Shown here: positions 18,928 through 27,300 of the stretch, in pieces
How the letters are laid out: every line of letters begins with the position of its first letter
How positions within the stretch are numbered: position 1 is the first letter of the stretch
Origin: Nitrospira sp.
GTDB taxonomy: Bacteria > Nitrospirota > Nitrospiria > Nitrospirales > Nitrospiraceae
NCBI GenBank assembly: GCA_005116745.1
Contig: SWDS01000002.1
Location: 1-64,000, forward strand
DNA: 64,000 bases
Reading direction: 5' to 3'
Translations under genes and position numbers: made by a program
The notes under the pieces: model-generated
The model's input: only the letters and a program-made list of their open reading frames with translations
Told to the model about the DNA's origin: nothing
Database searches by the model: none

Positions 18928-19466
18928 AATGGCAATGCATTATCCTTGTGAAATGCTGGCCACGTTCGATCTTTCTCCGACATGACCAGGATGGGTTCAG
19001 GCCAGACAATCTTGAAAACAGGGTCATCCCAGCGAAATCCTCGCTCATTAGCAGGCGCATAGAACTCCGACATGTAGTACAACACTTGGCTGTCTTGTTC
19101 GAGTGTGAGAAACCCATGCGCACAATATTCCGGAACATAGACAGCCCGGTGATTGTCCGCCGAGAGCGTTATTCCGACATACTGACAGTACGTCGGTGAT
19201 GCAGGTCGTAAGTCGACGATGACATCGTAGATGGCTCCAGCCGTGCAACGAACCAACCTCACTTCCGCATTTGTTTTAGAGTGAAGCCCGCGCATAGTGC
19301 CTTTCTGGCGGTTCACCGAAACACTTGACTGCACCCACCTGGCCGAAATCCCGTGCGCCTCAAACTCCCGTTGGCACCAGGTTCTCGCGAACATTCCCCG
19401 CTCATCTCGTACCGGCTCAGGATCGATCAAGAAGACATCTTTGAGGGCGGTTTCTGTGAAAATCAT
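18924..19466 (-). CDS. rfbC: dTDP-4-dehydrorhamnose 3,5-epimerase-like protein
   Basis: A 180-residue cupin-fold epimerase of normal length. MRGLHSKTNAEVRLVRC contains the catalytic His region, though the usual RGLHYQ reads RGLHSK. VDLRPAS and YVPEYCAHGFLTLEQ are standard. In classical rhamnose synthesis it epimerises C3 and C5 of the 4-keto intermediate. Here it lies between a C-methyltransferase and a DUF4910 gene with 4-base overlaps on both sides, and no rfbA/B/D is nearby. It therefore more likely acts on the keto-sugar of this module than on dTDP-rhamnose itself. The gene symbol denotes the family. Confidence 0.85.
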   Translation of the reverse strand: MIFTETALKDVFLIDPEPVRDERGMFARTWCQREFEAHGISARWVQSSVSVNRQKGTMRGLHSKTNAEVRLVRCTAGAIYDVIVDLRPASPTYCQYVGITLSADNHRAVYVPEYCAHGFLTLEQDSQVLYYMSEFYAPANERGFRWDDPVFKIVWPEPILVMSEKDRTWPAFHKDNALPL

Positions 19467-20698
19467 GAATGCACTTGGACTTCAGGGATTGGAACGACAA
19501 ACTTTCCTCCCCACTCCCGGATGAAGCTCATCTGCTGCATGACTTCTTCCCGAATATTCCAGGGCAAAATCAGGAGATAGGCGGGGCGTGTGTCACGCAC
19601 TCGTTCCGGCCCATAAATCGGAATATGCACGCCAGGGAGAAAGTGCCCTTGCTTATAGGGACTCCGGTCCACCGTGTAGTCGATGAGGTCCGTCCGAATC
19701 CCACAATAGTTGAGCAACGTGTTCCCCTTTGCAGGAGCCCCATACCCGACAACATGCTTACCTTCCTGTTTCGCAGAGATGAGAAAGGACAGTAACTTTC
19801 TCTTCGTCGTCTCCACTCGCGGACCAAAGGACAGATAGTGATTCAGCTGGCCGAATCCGGCAGTTTCTTCTCGCGACTTTAGCTCCTTTGCTCGCGCCTC
19901 TATAGGTTTGGACATATCGTCATGGTGGCACGCATAGATTCGCAGAGATCCACCATGAGTCGATAGCTCCTCAACATCAAATAGTTTCATTCCATGACGA
20001 GCAAACACCTGCTCGACCGCCAAGAACGAAAAATAGGAAAAATGTTCGTGATAGATCGTATCAAACTGATTCTGTTGCATCAGCTGCAACAAATGAGGGA
20101 ATTCCATAGTAATTAGGCCCGTTGGTTTCAGCAGCACTTTAAGCCCGTTCACGAAATCATTCAGATCCGGGACATGGGCCAGCACATTGTTCCCAATGAT
20201 CAAATCGGCAGCCCATCCGTCAGCAGCTACATCCCGGGCCGTATTCTCTCCGAAGAAGGCCACTTTCGTCTGAATCCCCTTCTTCTTCGCCACTTCAGCG
20301 ATATTGGAAGCAGGCTCGACTCCCAACGCAGGGATGCCGCGTGACACGAAGTTCTGCAAAAGATATCCGTCGTTACTGGCAATCTCCACAACCTTGGAAC
20401 TGCGATCCAATCCGAATCGGCCCACGATCATATCAACATAGGCTTTTGCGTGTGCCAGCCAGGAATCTGAAAATGACGAAAAATACGCGTAGTCTGAAAA
20501 AATATCGTGCGGCGTTGAGAATTGCTTCAACTGAACCAAGAAACATTTCTCGCACACATAGACATGCAACGGATAGAAGGGCTCCATATGATCCAACTGG
20601 TCTGACTTAATGTAGGAATTGGCCAGTGGAGACATACCAAGATCAACGAACGTATGCTCAAGCGTCGCACCGCAAGACCGACACCCTGATTGCCCCAT
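19463..20698 (-). CDS. NDP-sugar C-methyltransferase (SAM-dependent)
   Basis: A 411-residue three-part methyltransferase. The N-terminal zinc-binding domain has CRSCG at residues 6-10 and CEKC near 50. The SAM-binding core has VVEIASNDGYLLQNF near 104 and IIGNNVLAHVPD near 165, followed by YHEHFSYFSF. The C-terminal domain with GYGAPAKGNTLLNYCG is the Methyltransf_14 module of TylC3/NovU/CloU-like enzymes that methylate C3 or C5 of 4-keto-deoxysugars. The start is supported by AGGAGG 11 bases upstream. Its 4-base overlap with the epimerase gene and its neighbours point to a branched or C-methylated deoxysugar in the glycan. Confidence 0.9.
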   Translation of the reverse strand: MGQSGCRSCGATLEHTFVDLGMSPLANSYIKSDQLDHMEPFYPLHVYVCEKCFLVQLKQFSTPHDIFSDYAYFSSFSDSWLAHAKAYVDMIVGRFGLDRSSKVVEIASNDGYLLQNFVSRGIPALGVEPASNIAEVAKKKGIQTKVAFFGENTARDVAADGWAADLIIGNNVLAHVPDLNDFVNGLKVLLKPTGLITMEFPHLLQLMQQNQFDTIYHEHFSYFSFLAVEQVFARHGMKLFDVEELSTHGGSLRIYACHHDDMSKPIEARAKELKSREETAGFGQLNHYLSFGPRVETTKRKLLSFLISAKQEGKHVVGYGAPAKGNTLLNYCGIRTDLIDYTVDRSPYKQGHFLPGVHIPIYGPERVRDTRPAYLLILPWNIREEVMQQMSFIREWGGKFVVPIPEVQVHS

Positions 20699-20771
20699 GC
20701 TGATATGTCCTCCTAGCTATCAAAGGATGATGAGTCGTGCTCGATATGTGATGCGACAACAAACCGTGCTC

Positions 20772-21830
20772 TCACGCATTGCTTCGCTCTTTCCACACCA
20801 GGTTGTCTGTCAATTGCCCACTCTCCCGCAGTCGCTTTAATGTGACGAGTCGGATCAACCCACCCGTCCGGAACTCCTGGTCACCAAACTGCATGGCCCT
20901 GAGGCCATCATGGAGATCCTTCACCGCACTCTGAAGGTCAACCATTGGAAGAAATCCTTGCGCCAGCTTCGAGAACTTGTCAAAATTTACACGATATGAG
21001 CGTTTGTCTGGTTGTGCATCTTTATTGATCGAAACCTCGACGTTCGGCACAAGATTGGCTACAGCTGCCGCCAAATCCTTGACTTGATAATTCCATGCGT
21101 CGCTTCCCGCGTTGACGGTCAGAAAGGAACCGCCATCTCGAGAATCTCGCTGCACAGCCCAATCGATTGCTCTCGCCATATCTTTGACGTGAATCAAGGG
21201 GCGCCACGGTGTCCCATCACTCAGGATACTGATGCGTTTTGACGCAAGCGCACCAGCCACAAAATCATTCAACACAAGATCCAAGCGCAGCCGATCACTC
21301 ATGCCGCACGCTGTTGCAAACCGAAGACAGGTCGCTGTAAAATTTTCTGACGCAAGCGATTCCAGGTCCTGCTCCGTCTGAACTTTTGATTTAGCATAGG
21401 CCGTAAGAGGATTCAGAGCATCCTCTTCCCGGCGAGGGCCACCTTCGGCAAATCCATACACACTGCAGCTCGATGCGAATATAAACTTCTTCACGCCTGC
21501 TCGCTTTGCTTTCCCGGCAAGATCGATACTCGCTCGGTGGTTTATATCAAGAGTAACCTTTTCAAACGTGGCGCCCATAGGATCGTTTGAGATGGCACAG
21601 AGATGCACGATAGCGTCGACCCCTTGTAGAATCTGCTCAGGAACCTGTCGGATATCCCCAAAGTGTTGCTGATCAGCCCGACTTTCAGGGAGTCGAGACG
21701 CACCCGTTAAACAATGCGCAAAGTAACCCGCATCGTAACCGATAAGCGTTGCTCGAGGGTGGGATTCTCGCAAACGACGCAGTACCAATGGCCCGACATA
21801 GCCCATGTTGCCTGTAACTAGGATCTTCAT
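20772..21830 (-). CDS. NAD-dependent sugar epimerase/dehydratase (SDR family)
   Basis: The ATG at 21830 gives 352 residues and places the nucleotide-binding motif MKILVTGNMGYVGPLVLRR at the very N-terminus; a 15-codon longer frame lacks conserved sequence. SSCSVYGFAEG and the catalytic YAKSK follow at about 116-145, in the normal spacing of extended SDR enzymes. Members oxidise or dehydrate NDP-sugars with tightly bound NAD. Its place between rfbF and the C-methyltransferase suggests that it makes or reduces the keto-sugar in this module. It is shorter in motif than typical CDP-glucose 4,6-dehydratase, so 4-reductase or epimerase remains an option. Confidence 0.85.
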   Translation of the reverse strand: MKILVTGNMGYVGPLVLRRLRESHPRATLIGYDAGYFAHCLTGASRLPESRADQQHFGDIRQVPEQILQGVDAIVHLCAISNDPMGATFEKVTLDINHRASIDLAGKAKRAGVKKFIFASSCSVYGFAEGGPRREEDALNPLTAYAKSKVQTEQDLESLASENFTATCLRFATACGMSDRLRLDLVLNDFVAGALASKRISILSDGTPWRPLIHVKDMARAIDWAVQRDSRDGGSFLTVNAGSDAWNYQVKDLAAAVANLVPNVEVSINKDAQPDKRSYRVNFDKFSKLAQGFLPMVDLQSAVKDLHDGLRAMQFGDQEFRTGGLIRLVTLKRLRESGQLTDNLVWKERSNA

Positions 21831-22087
21831 ATCTCTACCCTCCGATCTTAACCACCCCTGTTTCGCCGAGGACATAACCTGAACTAGTTAAGTCCAGCAC
21901 ATGGACTACCTGATGAGGTAGCACCTCACTAAACGCGTCGAGTGCTAGACAATTCTCAAGACTAAGTCGACTCTCAACTTTCGCTCCCTGGTATTCCTAC
22001 TAGAGGAAAGACCAAGGCCTTCTCAGCCCTTTCCACATCGTGACCTGACGAACGAAAGGATACGAAACGGTCTGAAATTTTCTAGCC

Positions 22088-22861
22088 TTACCACACCTTC
22101 CATGGAGCTTTTGACGATTGCCAAAGTTCATCCAAGTAATTCTTCTCTCGCAGCGTATCCATACAGGACCAGAACCGATCATGCCGAAAGCCCATCAATT
22201 GATTATCTTTGGTAAGCTGCTGGATGGGATCCCTTTCCCACACGGTCTCATCGTCTTTAATATAATCAATGGCGTTAGATTCGAGAACGTAGAAGCCCCC
22301 ATTGATCCAGCCTTCCTCGCCATGAGGTTTCTCCCTGAAGTCGACGATATGGTCATGATCGAACACAAGCCGACCGAATCTAGCAGGAGGCAGGACAGAC
22401 GTTACTGTGGCCAACTTTCCGTGAGCCTTGTGGAACTTAATGGTGGCTTGAATATCGACATCTGAGACCCCATCTCCATACGTAAACAGAAACGTTTGAT
22501 TCTCGCCTATCCATTTTCTCAGCTGCTTAAGCCGACCTCCCGTCTGGGTGTGCAGACCGGTATCAACGAGATGCACTTTCCAGTCTTCGTGCTGCTTCCC
22601 GTCATGAATCGTCGTCTTTCCGCTCTCAAGATCGACTGAAATATCTTTATTGAACGCATAGAAGTTGAGAAAATAGTCCTTGATCATCTCTCCCTTGTAG
22701 CCAAGGCCGATCACAAATTCCTTAATCCCGTGAGCAGCATAAATCTTCATGATATGCCACAGGATCGGTTTCCCGCCGATCTCCACCATAGGTTTCGGAC
22801 GCAGGGTGGTCTCTTCGGATAAGCGAGTTCCCCATCCTCCTGCTAGAATTACTGCCTTCAT
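22088..22861 (-). CDS. rfbF: Glucose-1-phosphate cytidylyltransferase
   Basis: The second of two close ATGs, at 22861, sits eight bases after GGAGG and gives the usual 257 residues. The activation loop VILAGGWGTRLSEETTLRPK at residues 3-22 and GGKPILWHIMKIYAAHG are diagnostic for RfbF, as are FTYGDGVSDVDI (metal site) and EGWINGGFYVLE. The enzyme makes CDP-glucose from CTP and glucose-1-phosphate. It is the first gene of the minus-strand locus, so CDP-linked deoxysugar synthesis is its likely start. The next enzyme of the classic route, RfbG, is not seen in the window. Confidence 0.95.
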   Translation of the reverse strand: MKAVILAGGWGTRLSEETTLRPKPMVEIGGKPILWHIMKIYAAHGIKEFVIGLGYKGEMIKDYFLNFYAFNKDISVDLESGKTTIHDGKQHEDWKVHLVDTGLHTQTGGRLKQLRKWIGENQTFLFTYGDGVSDVDIQATIKFHKAHGKLATVTSVLPPARFGRLVFDHDHIVDFREKPHGEEGWINGGFYVLESNAIDYIKDDETVWERDPIQQLTKDNQLMGFRHDRFWSCMDTLREKNYLDELWQSSKAPWKVW

Positions 22862-23592
22862 GCTCATTTCCTCCTTGATCAGGCTCCAACAGCTGGAAGG
22901 AATTCCCCATCGAAAGCCTATACGAACGAACCGATAATCAAAATCTTATGGAGTCTAGGCTGCAGCATAGAGAGTTAGCTGGTCAATCTCTAGCTACAAC
23001 CCTCGCCTGGAGCGCGAGTGTACCCAGAAATACCATCCTTCCTCTTTGATGCCCCGAGATCTCTCGTATAAATATAACCTCAAGTCCGACGAATGGACTA
23101 TCTTTAAGTCTGAACAAGCAGGCCACTACTTAGCTCTTTCAGCCTCTCTAGTACGCACACTTCATGGCTTGCCACTCTCCTCTTCATGGAGCATCACTCA
23201 TCGCGATACCGACCTCCAGAGATATCGCACCGAACTCCCCTGGCATGCATCACCGCTCAATAGGGCTTCAAGTAGATTGATTAGGAAGATATAGATACCC
23301 TGAAAGAGAACAGCAGTTATAGTTGATATCTTGCATCAAATAGTTCTCTGTTCTTACAAAAGTGGCAAGCAACACTCCACTCGTATACTAAGGATAATCT
23401 GCTCGGCCAGCTTTTCATAGTTTGACTTTTGACTAAGTACATACCATTGCATCTCACAACATCTCAATCTGATTGTAGAATAAATCGTTCATAGATCCCG
23501 CCTCTCATCTGCGTGATCTGAAGCCTCAGCTATACTAGCGCCATACCGGCATCCACCGGATCTTTAAGTTTCTAATAAACTATGCTCTCCAA
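22862..23592. other. 731-base intergenic region upstream of the polysaccharide locus
   Basis: No gene is supported here. One 82-codon open frame on the plus strand (23046-23294) has no recognisable features or ribosome-binding site. The stretch is more AT-rich than its surroundings and lies between the first gene of the locus and an insertion-sequence remnant. It probably holds the locus promoter on the minus strand and upstream regulatory DNA, but no single promoter can be chosen by eye. Confidence 0.4.
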
Positions 23593-23631
23593 GTCAACTT
23601 GTGGTCTTCCTCCGATTTGGTGGACACCGGG

Positions 23632-23911
23632 TTACGCGACAGCCGTCCTCGCTTCGAACTCGCCCAGGGGGTGATAGCCGAGGGTCGAGTGCCGTCGCTG
23701 CCGATTATAGAACACATTGATGTACTCGAAAATATCCTGCTTGGCTTCGTCTCGTATGGCGTAGTAACGATGATACACGAGCTCGCGCGTGAGTGTTCCG
23801 AGAAAGCTTTCGACACAGACGTTGTCCCAACAGTTCCCTTTGCGGCTCATGCTAGGCCGGAGACCGTGCACATCAAGTAGCCGCTGGTAGCTCGTGGCCG
23901 CATACTGGGTG
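23632..23911 (-). pseudogene. IS3-family transposase OrfB, C-terminal remnant
   Basis: About 90 residues of an IS3-family integrase core remain. MSRKGNCWDNVCVESFLGTL and YINVFYNRQRRHSTLGYHP are the conserved region with the third catalytic residue (Glu in VESF) and the C-terminal motif. A full OrfB has around 270-290 residues. The first roughly 190, with the first two catalytic Asp residues, are missing because the sequence runs straight into the IS30 inverted repeat at 23912. The frame continues into the IS30 end, which gives a meaningless N-terminus. Confidence 0.9.
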
Positions 23912-25179
23912 GATTCAAGTGGTCGTTGCAACATATTCCGTGTTGGCCTATCGGAGCAAGTGGTCAAACATTTCTGCAGGCGTTTTCCAATTCAGCGTTT
24001 TACGAGGCCTGGCATTCAGGGCGGCCGCCACGGCAGCACTCTCCTCAGCGCTGTGCACGCTCAGATCCGTGCCTTTCGGGAAGTACTGGCGCAGCAACTC
24101 GTTGGTGTTTTCATTGGTGCCGCGTTGCCACGGGCTGTGAGGGTCGCAGAAATAGACCTGCACGCCGGCGTCGATTTTGAGGCGTGCGTGCTGAGCCATC
24201 TCAGCCCCTTGATCCCACATCAATGACCGGCGGAGCTGCTCAGGTAAGGTGAGGATCGTGCGCGTGGTGCGCTCCACCAAGGTGCCGATCGCGGAGCTGC
24301 CAAGACCCAAAATGAGGTCCCCTTCCCAGTCGTCCGGCATAGTGCGATCAGCGGCCTCCGCCGGACGTTGACCGATCATGATCTCGGATGAGATGAAAGC
24401 CTTACCTCGCTTGTGCGTGCCTACCCTCGGCATCCGGAATACCCGCCCGGTGCGCAAACAGGCCGCCAACTCGCGGCGTAGCGCACCTCGAGCTTGAACT
24501 AACAGTGTTTGATAGTTGGCTTCATGGCTGATGCGCATGGTCTCATCTTCCGGAAAATCGACCGGCAGACGACGGGCGATCTGCTCCGTGCTCCATGCGT
24601 GTGCCCACCGCCTCTCCTGCCGGGGGCCATGTCGACGGCCTTTCCAGCACACGGTCGGACCGGGAACGGGAGCACCGTTCGGAGCGACGACGACGCCAGC
24701 CAGTCGTTCTTCCACATACGCCCGCAATGTCCCGTTTTGCGCCAGCTTTGCCTGCTTGGGAAGGCGAGTGGCTCGCTCGGCATGCCATTGCGCTGTCATT
24801 GCACGATATTCCAAACTGCCGCTTCGGGTGGCAGCGTTGCGCCGCAACTCCCGGGAGATCGTCGATGCTGCCCGCCCAAGTCGACGAGCGACCTCCTGCA
24901 TGGAGTAACCTTGCACGCGCAGGAGCGCGATCTCCTCTCGCTCCGCAAACGAGAGATACCGGCCGGAGAGCGGCCTCGCTGAGAGCCCAAACAGCACGGG
25001 TGGCATACCGCCTGCCTTCTGGAACCATCGTGTTCCTACCGGCGGCGACACACCGGCCTCGCCTGCGGCATCCTCACTCGCCAGGCCTGCCAGGGTCTCC
25101 GCCCAGACCGATCCGAACGGCGCTTTCGAATGTTCATCGCAACTCCCTTCAGTAAGATGTTGCAACGACCACCTGAATC
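23912..25179 (-). mobile_element. IS30-family insertion sequence
   Basis: A 1268-base element bounded by inverted repeats of 23 bases with one mismatch. The left arm is 23912-23934 (GATTCAAGTGGTCGTTGCAA and three more bases) and the right arm is the complement of 25157-25179. It contains one transposase gene on the minus strand. No matching direct repeat flanks the two ends, and the IS3 sequence on each side is not contiguous. Either a deletion accompanied insertion or it followed later. Confidence 0.88.
23948..25165 (-). CDS. IS30-family transposase with internally shortened DDE domain
   Basis: A 405-residue transposase. A helix-turn-helix domain with YLSFAEREEIALLRVQGYSM and GRAASTISRELRRNA is typical of IS30. 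The catalytic domain has DDWEGDLILG (first Asp), SLMWDQGAEM (second Asp) and SPWQRGTNENTN (Glu). Between the first and second Asp, VERTTR runs directly into TILTLPEQLRR. In relatives about 25-40 residues (a stretch beginning F-x-x-L-x-x-L-P) separate these segments, so an in-frame deletion is likely and the protein may be inactive. The apparent TTG start lies inside the inverted repeat, and the true start may be further in. Confidence 0.85.
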   Translation of the reverse strand: MQHLTEGSCDEHSKAPFGSVWAETLAGLASEDAAGEAGVSPPVGTRWFQKAGGMPPVLFGLSARPLSGRYLSFAEREEIALLRVQGYSMQEVARRLGRAASTISRELRRNAATRSGSLEYRAMTAQWHAERATRLPKQAKLAQNGTLRAYVEERLAGVVVAPNGAPVPGPTVCWKGRRHGPRQERRWAHAWSTEQIARRLPVDFPEDETMRISHEANYQTLLVQARGALRRELAACLRTGRVFRMPRVGTHKRGKAFISSEIMIGQRPAEAADRTMPDDWEGDLILGLGSSAIGTLVERTTRTILTLPEQLRRSLMWDQGAEMAQHARLKIDAGVQVYFCDPHSPWQRGTNENTNELLRQYFPKGTDLSVHSAEESAAVAAALNARPRKTLNWKTPAEMFDHLLR

Positions 25180-25417
25180 CGCCGTCACGTGTTCTTGCCG
25201 CCGCCGCACGAGTCCTTCCTACTCCGTGCGCATCGACTCGCGTGTGTGGTCCTGAGAGTCCGCCTGGCGCTGCTCAACCTGCCAGCGGTACGGCAGATGG
25301 TCAGCGATGCCGAGGTCCCGAACGACCTGCGCAACAGGCTGTGTCGAATCGCGCACCAACCGGATCACTTCCGATTTAAATTCGTCCGTGTATTGCCGTC
25401 GAGTCTTCGTGCGTCAT
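25180..25417 (-). pseudogene. IS3-family OrfA remnant (frameshifted, premature stop, truncated)
   Basis: Reading leftward from about 25407, one frame gives RRQYTDEFKSEVIRLVRDST and then QPVAQVVRDLGIADHLPYRW, the helix-turn-helix of IS3-family OrfA. The ATG at 25415-25417 is out of frame with this stretch and a TGA precedes it, so a small indel broke the start. A TAG at 25219-25221 interrupts the frame after SMRTE. The reading then continues as EGLVRRRQEHVTA until it meets the IS30 end. This is too short and too broken for the usual open frames, but the match to OrfA is clear. Confidence 0.8.
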
Positions 25418-25742
25418 GCATTCCTCAGATTTCATCACGCTCCTCCATATACACGATATACTCGTGCCCATGAAATCGGGAGAAGGTCACTTGACAGGAG
25501 AGATAGTTTTCATAAAACAACGACTATTCTTCCTGGGGAAACCCTCGATCGACACGTAGACCAACAGCCCAAAACTTTCACCCTGCTGACACGGCTCCCT
25601 CCTCCCCACAGGACAACGTGAATGATGCGTCGTTGGCTTGAGACCTCCTCTTAGACTTCTATATGTCTACGCCTTAGTCTTTTGGCATGAGCCACCAGGA
25701 GACTGATGACCCTCACTCCAAAAGTACCAGCTTGTGGATTGC

Positions 25743-25848
25743 CTAGGGAAGGTCTGATTAATTCACGATTCCAACAAACCAGCGCAGAAAACACTGGGAA
25801 TCTAACTGATTGCCGCCTTAAACTTCGAATTAATCAGACCTTCCCTAG
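25743..25848. repeat. 98-base MITE with CTAG target duplication
   Basis: Perfect 18-base terminal inverted repeats, GGAAGGTCTGATTAATTC at 25747-25764 and its complement at 25827-25844, enclose about 62 non-coding bases. CTAG stands directly outside each end (25743-25746 and 25845-25848), which fits the YTAR target duplication of the IS5 group. The element has no transposase, so it is a non-autonomous miniature element that a related IS5-type transposase could move. Confidence 0.8.
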
Positions 25849-25958
25849 ATATCCAAAGTACGGTGGTGCAAATCTCGATTAGAGGCCTACGCATGATACT
25901 CAATCCTCTTGATTGACACCTCCTAAACTTGTGGAGACGGTCAGTGTGTGCAGGGAAC

Positions 25959-26312
25959 TTAGAACATGAACTTAAGTCCTACGAAATGGGTGACATGGCT
26001 GCTTGAATCTCCAATTGGAAGCTTTCTTGTCCAGCGTACTTCAGCAAGCGTTGGTGTGTCAGCAATCGTTATGGGTGTTGGCACATAGACTTTCAATACC
26101 TGCTTAATATCCGGGGCTTGGTCCATAAGAACCAACATACCTCCGCTACTAATATTCAGCGATAGCGCTTTCCCCCCCTTAACAAGATGAGCATTCCCTG
26201 CCTCTAGCGCTGTCATCTCATAAAGAATTGGCCTCAGCAGTGCCGCGCGCTCACTATGATTTTCATAGCTATCCCTTATCGGCCACTCCCATTCCATTGG
26301 CTTCACATCCAT
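25959..26312 (-). CDS. PilZ-domain protein (probable c-di-GMP responder)
   Basis: A 117-residue single-domain protein of PilZ size. The centre reads ALSLNISSGGMLVLMD, matching the conserved D/NxSxxGG motif that contacts cyclic di-GMP; the N-terminal RxxxR box is only partly evident (RPILYEMTALE upstream). A second beta-strand region, LAEVRWTRKLP, and THFVGLKFMF at the end complete the barrel. A strong ribosome-binding site (GAAGAGGA) precedes the ATG. Standing between the polysaccharide locus and a LuxR-type gene, it could link c-di-GMP to surface-glycan output, but that link is inference. Confidence 0.75.
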   Translation of the reverse strand: MDVKPMEWEWPIRDSYENHSERAALLRPILYEMTALEAGNAHLVKGGKALSLNISSGGMLVLMDQAPDIKQVLKVYVPTPITIADTPTLAEVRWTRKLPIGDSSSHVTHFVGLKFMF

Positions 26313-26644
26313 TCCTCTTCCCCTCTCATAAGAAATCGTTGTACGACTTTTCCCATTTAATCTGGGATCTTAACCTGCCTATGGGCTATCCAGCATTCAG
26401 CAAGGCGATGCTCAAACTAGCTCCCTAACCTGACCACAAACCTAGGTGGAATATTAGGGATCGCTTCCAGGATCAACAATACCGATGATGTAGGCTGCTT
26501 TCCCAAAGGTATATGTTGACTCCCTCGAAAGTGTTAGGTACTATTCCTGTATTCTACAGCTTGTTTGAGTCAAGTTAAGCCATTTATCACTGATGCTCGA
26601 TACTGCATTAAGTTTTCACCATCTTGTGATGCCCTAATCGTATT
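26313..26644. other. Divergent intergenic region with regulatory sequence
   Basis: About 330 bases between divergent genes. It contains the promoter described separately at 26516-26544 and, upstream of it, CCCTAA (26422-26427) and TTAGGG (26454-26459) as the arms of an interrupted inverted repeat. No gene is evident. The long, AT-richer spacer suits control of both the PilZ and the LuxR-type gene. Confidence 0.4.
26516..26544 (+). promoter_or_regulatory. Predicted sigma-70 promoter for the LuxR-type gene
   Basis: TTGACT at 26516-26521 and TACTAT at 26539-26544 are separated by 17 bases, which is the optimal spacing. Transcription would start near 26551, about 95 bases ahead of the ATG at 26645. 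The match is good but only visual. Confidence 0.5.
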
Positions 26645-27253
26645 ATGCCAGAACCAGTTAAAGGTATTGATCAAACCGATGCTCTGGCTGATCAGCGGGC
26701 AGGATCTGGGATAGTGGTGCTATCGGCATCTATGCAACTCCTACATATGAATCGACAAGCTACAGAACTCGCCAAAAAGATCAATGCCGTCGAGCATGGA
26801 AGAACGACCATGATTTCAGCGCACGGAGTCCTCCCGACGGCCCTAACTGAGCTTTGTTCGGAAATCATTAAAGCTCTTCACATACGCACAGAGGCCAAGG
26901 ATTGGGAACAATTCGAACTCAAGCGTGTGACAGGCGACCCTAATCAGCCTATCCTTCTGAGAGGCTTCGGCTTGCCAGATCGAGGAGGCATACAAAACGC
27001 CAGGCTTGTGGTTACCATGGAAGAATTAGGGCGAAAGCAAAACCTCAATACCGAACATGCTCGAGAACGTTTTCAATTGACTAACCGCGAGCAGTCAGTT
27101 GTTGAACATCTGGCAAAGGGATGGACCAATAAAGAAATCGCCAATGCCCTCCTGATCACTGAACAAACGGTCAAAGAACACATTAAGCACATCATGCGAA
27201 AGACCAACGCGACCACCCGTACTGGAATCCTCGTTCACATCTTCAACTCTTGA
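26645..27253 (+). CDS. LuxR-family transcriptional regulator with PAS-like N-terminus
   Basis: A 202-residue regulator. The N-terminal 130 residues include GIVVLSASMQLLHMNRQA, which looks like a PAS-type strand-helix start, but no phosphoacceptor Asp or other sensor motif is clear. The C-terminal helix-turn-helix spans about residues 144-200: LTNREQSVVEHLAKGWTNKE, then EIANALLITEQTVKEHIK, the standard LuxR/FixJ DNA-binding pattern. A good promoter lies upstream and a dyad lies just beyond the stop. It may control the nearby lipoprotein gene, the PilZ gene or the polysaccharide locus. The signal it senses cannot be read from sequence. Confidence 0.88.
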   Translation: MPEPVKGIDQTDALADQRAGSGIVVLSASMQLLHMNRQATELAKKINAVEHGRTTMISAHGVLPTALTELCSEIIKALHIRTEAKDWEQFELKRVTGDPNQPILLRGFGLPDRGGIQNARLVVTMEELGRKQNLNTEHARERFQLTNREQSVVEHLAKGWTNKEIANALLITEQTVKEHIKHIMRKTNATTRTGILVHIFNS

Positions 27254-27300
27254 CGCTCTTACCTAACATAGGCCTTCCCGATTTTTTGAGCTCCTCCAGC

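Larger units (their letters stand above)
23594..25496 (-). mobile_element. Decayed IS3-family element, interrupted by an IS30-family element
   Basis: The outer ends are imperfect inverted repeats: 23600-23627 on the left, containing TCTTCCTCCGATTT, against the complement of 25465-25492 on the right, which reads CCTTCTCCCGATTT. A GTCAA/TTGAC pair just outside each arm may extend them. The orfB C-terminus lies inside the left end and orfA inside the right end, both on the minus strand. The IS30-type element sits between them and about two thirds of orfB is missing. The element can no longer move by itself. Confidence 0.75.

Noticed and set aside
23046-23294. 82-codon plus-strand frame upstream of rfbF
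   Set aside because: It has no ribosome-binding site, no known motif and no support from neighbours.
24595-25155. Long plus-strand frame inside the IS30-type element
   Set aside because: It is the antisense of the transposase helix-turn-helix region in GC-rich DNA. The minus-strand frame has the family motifs.
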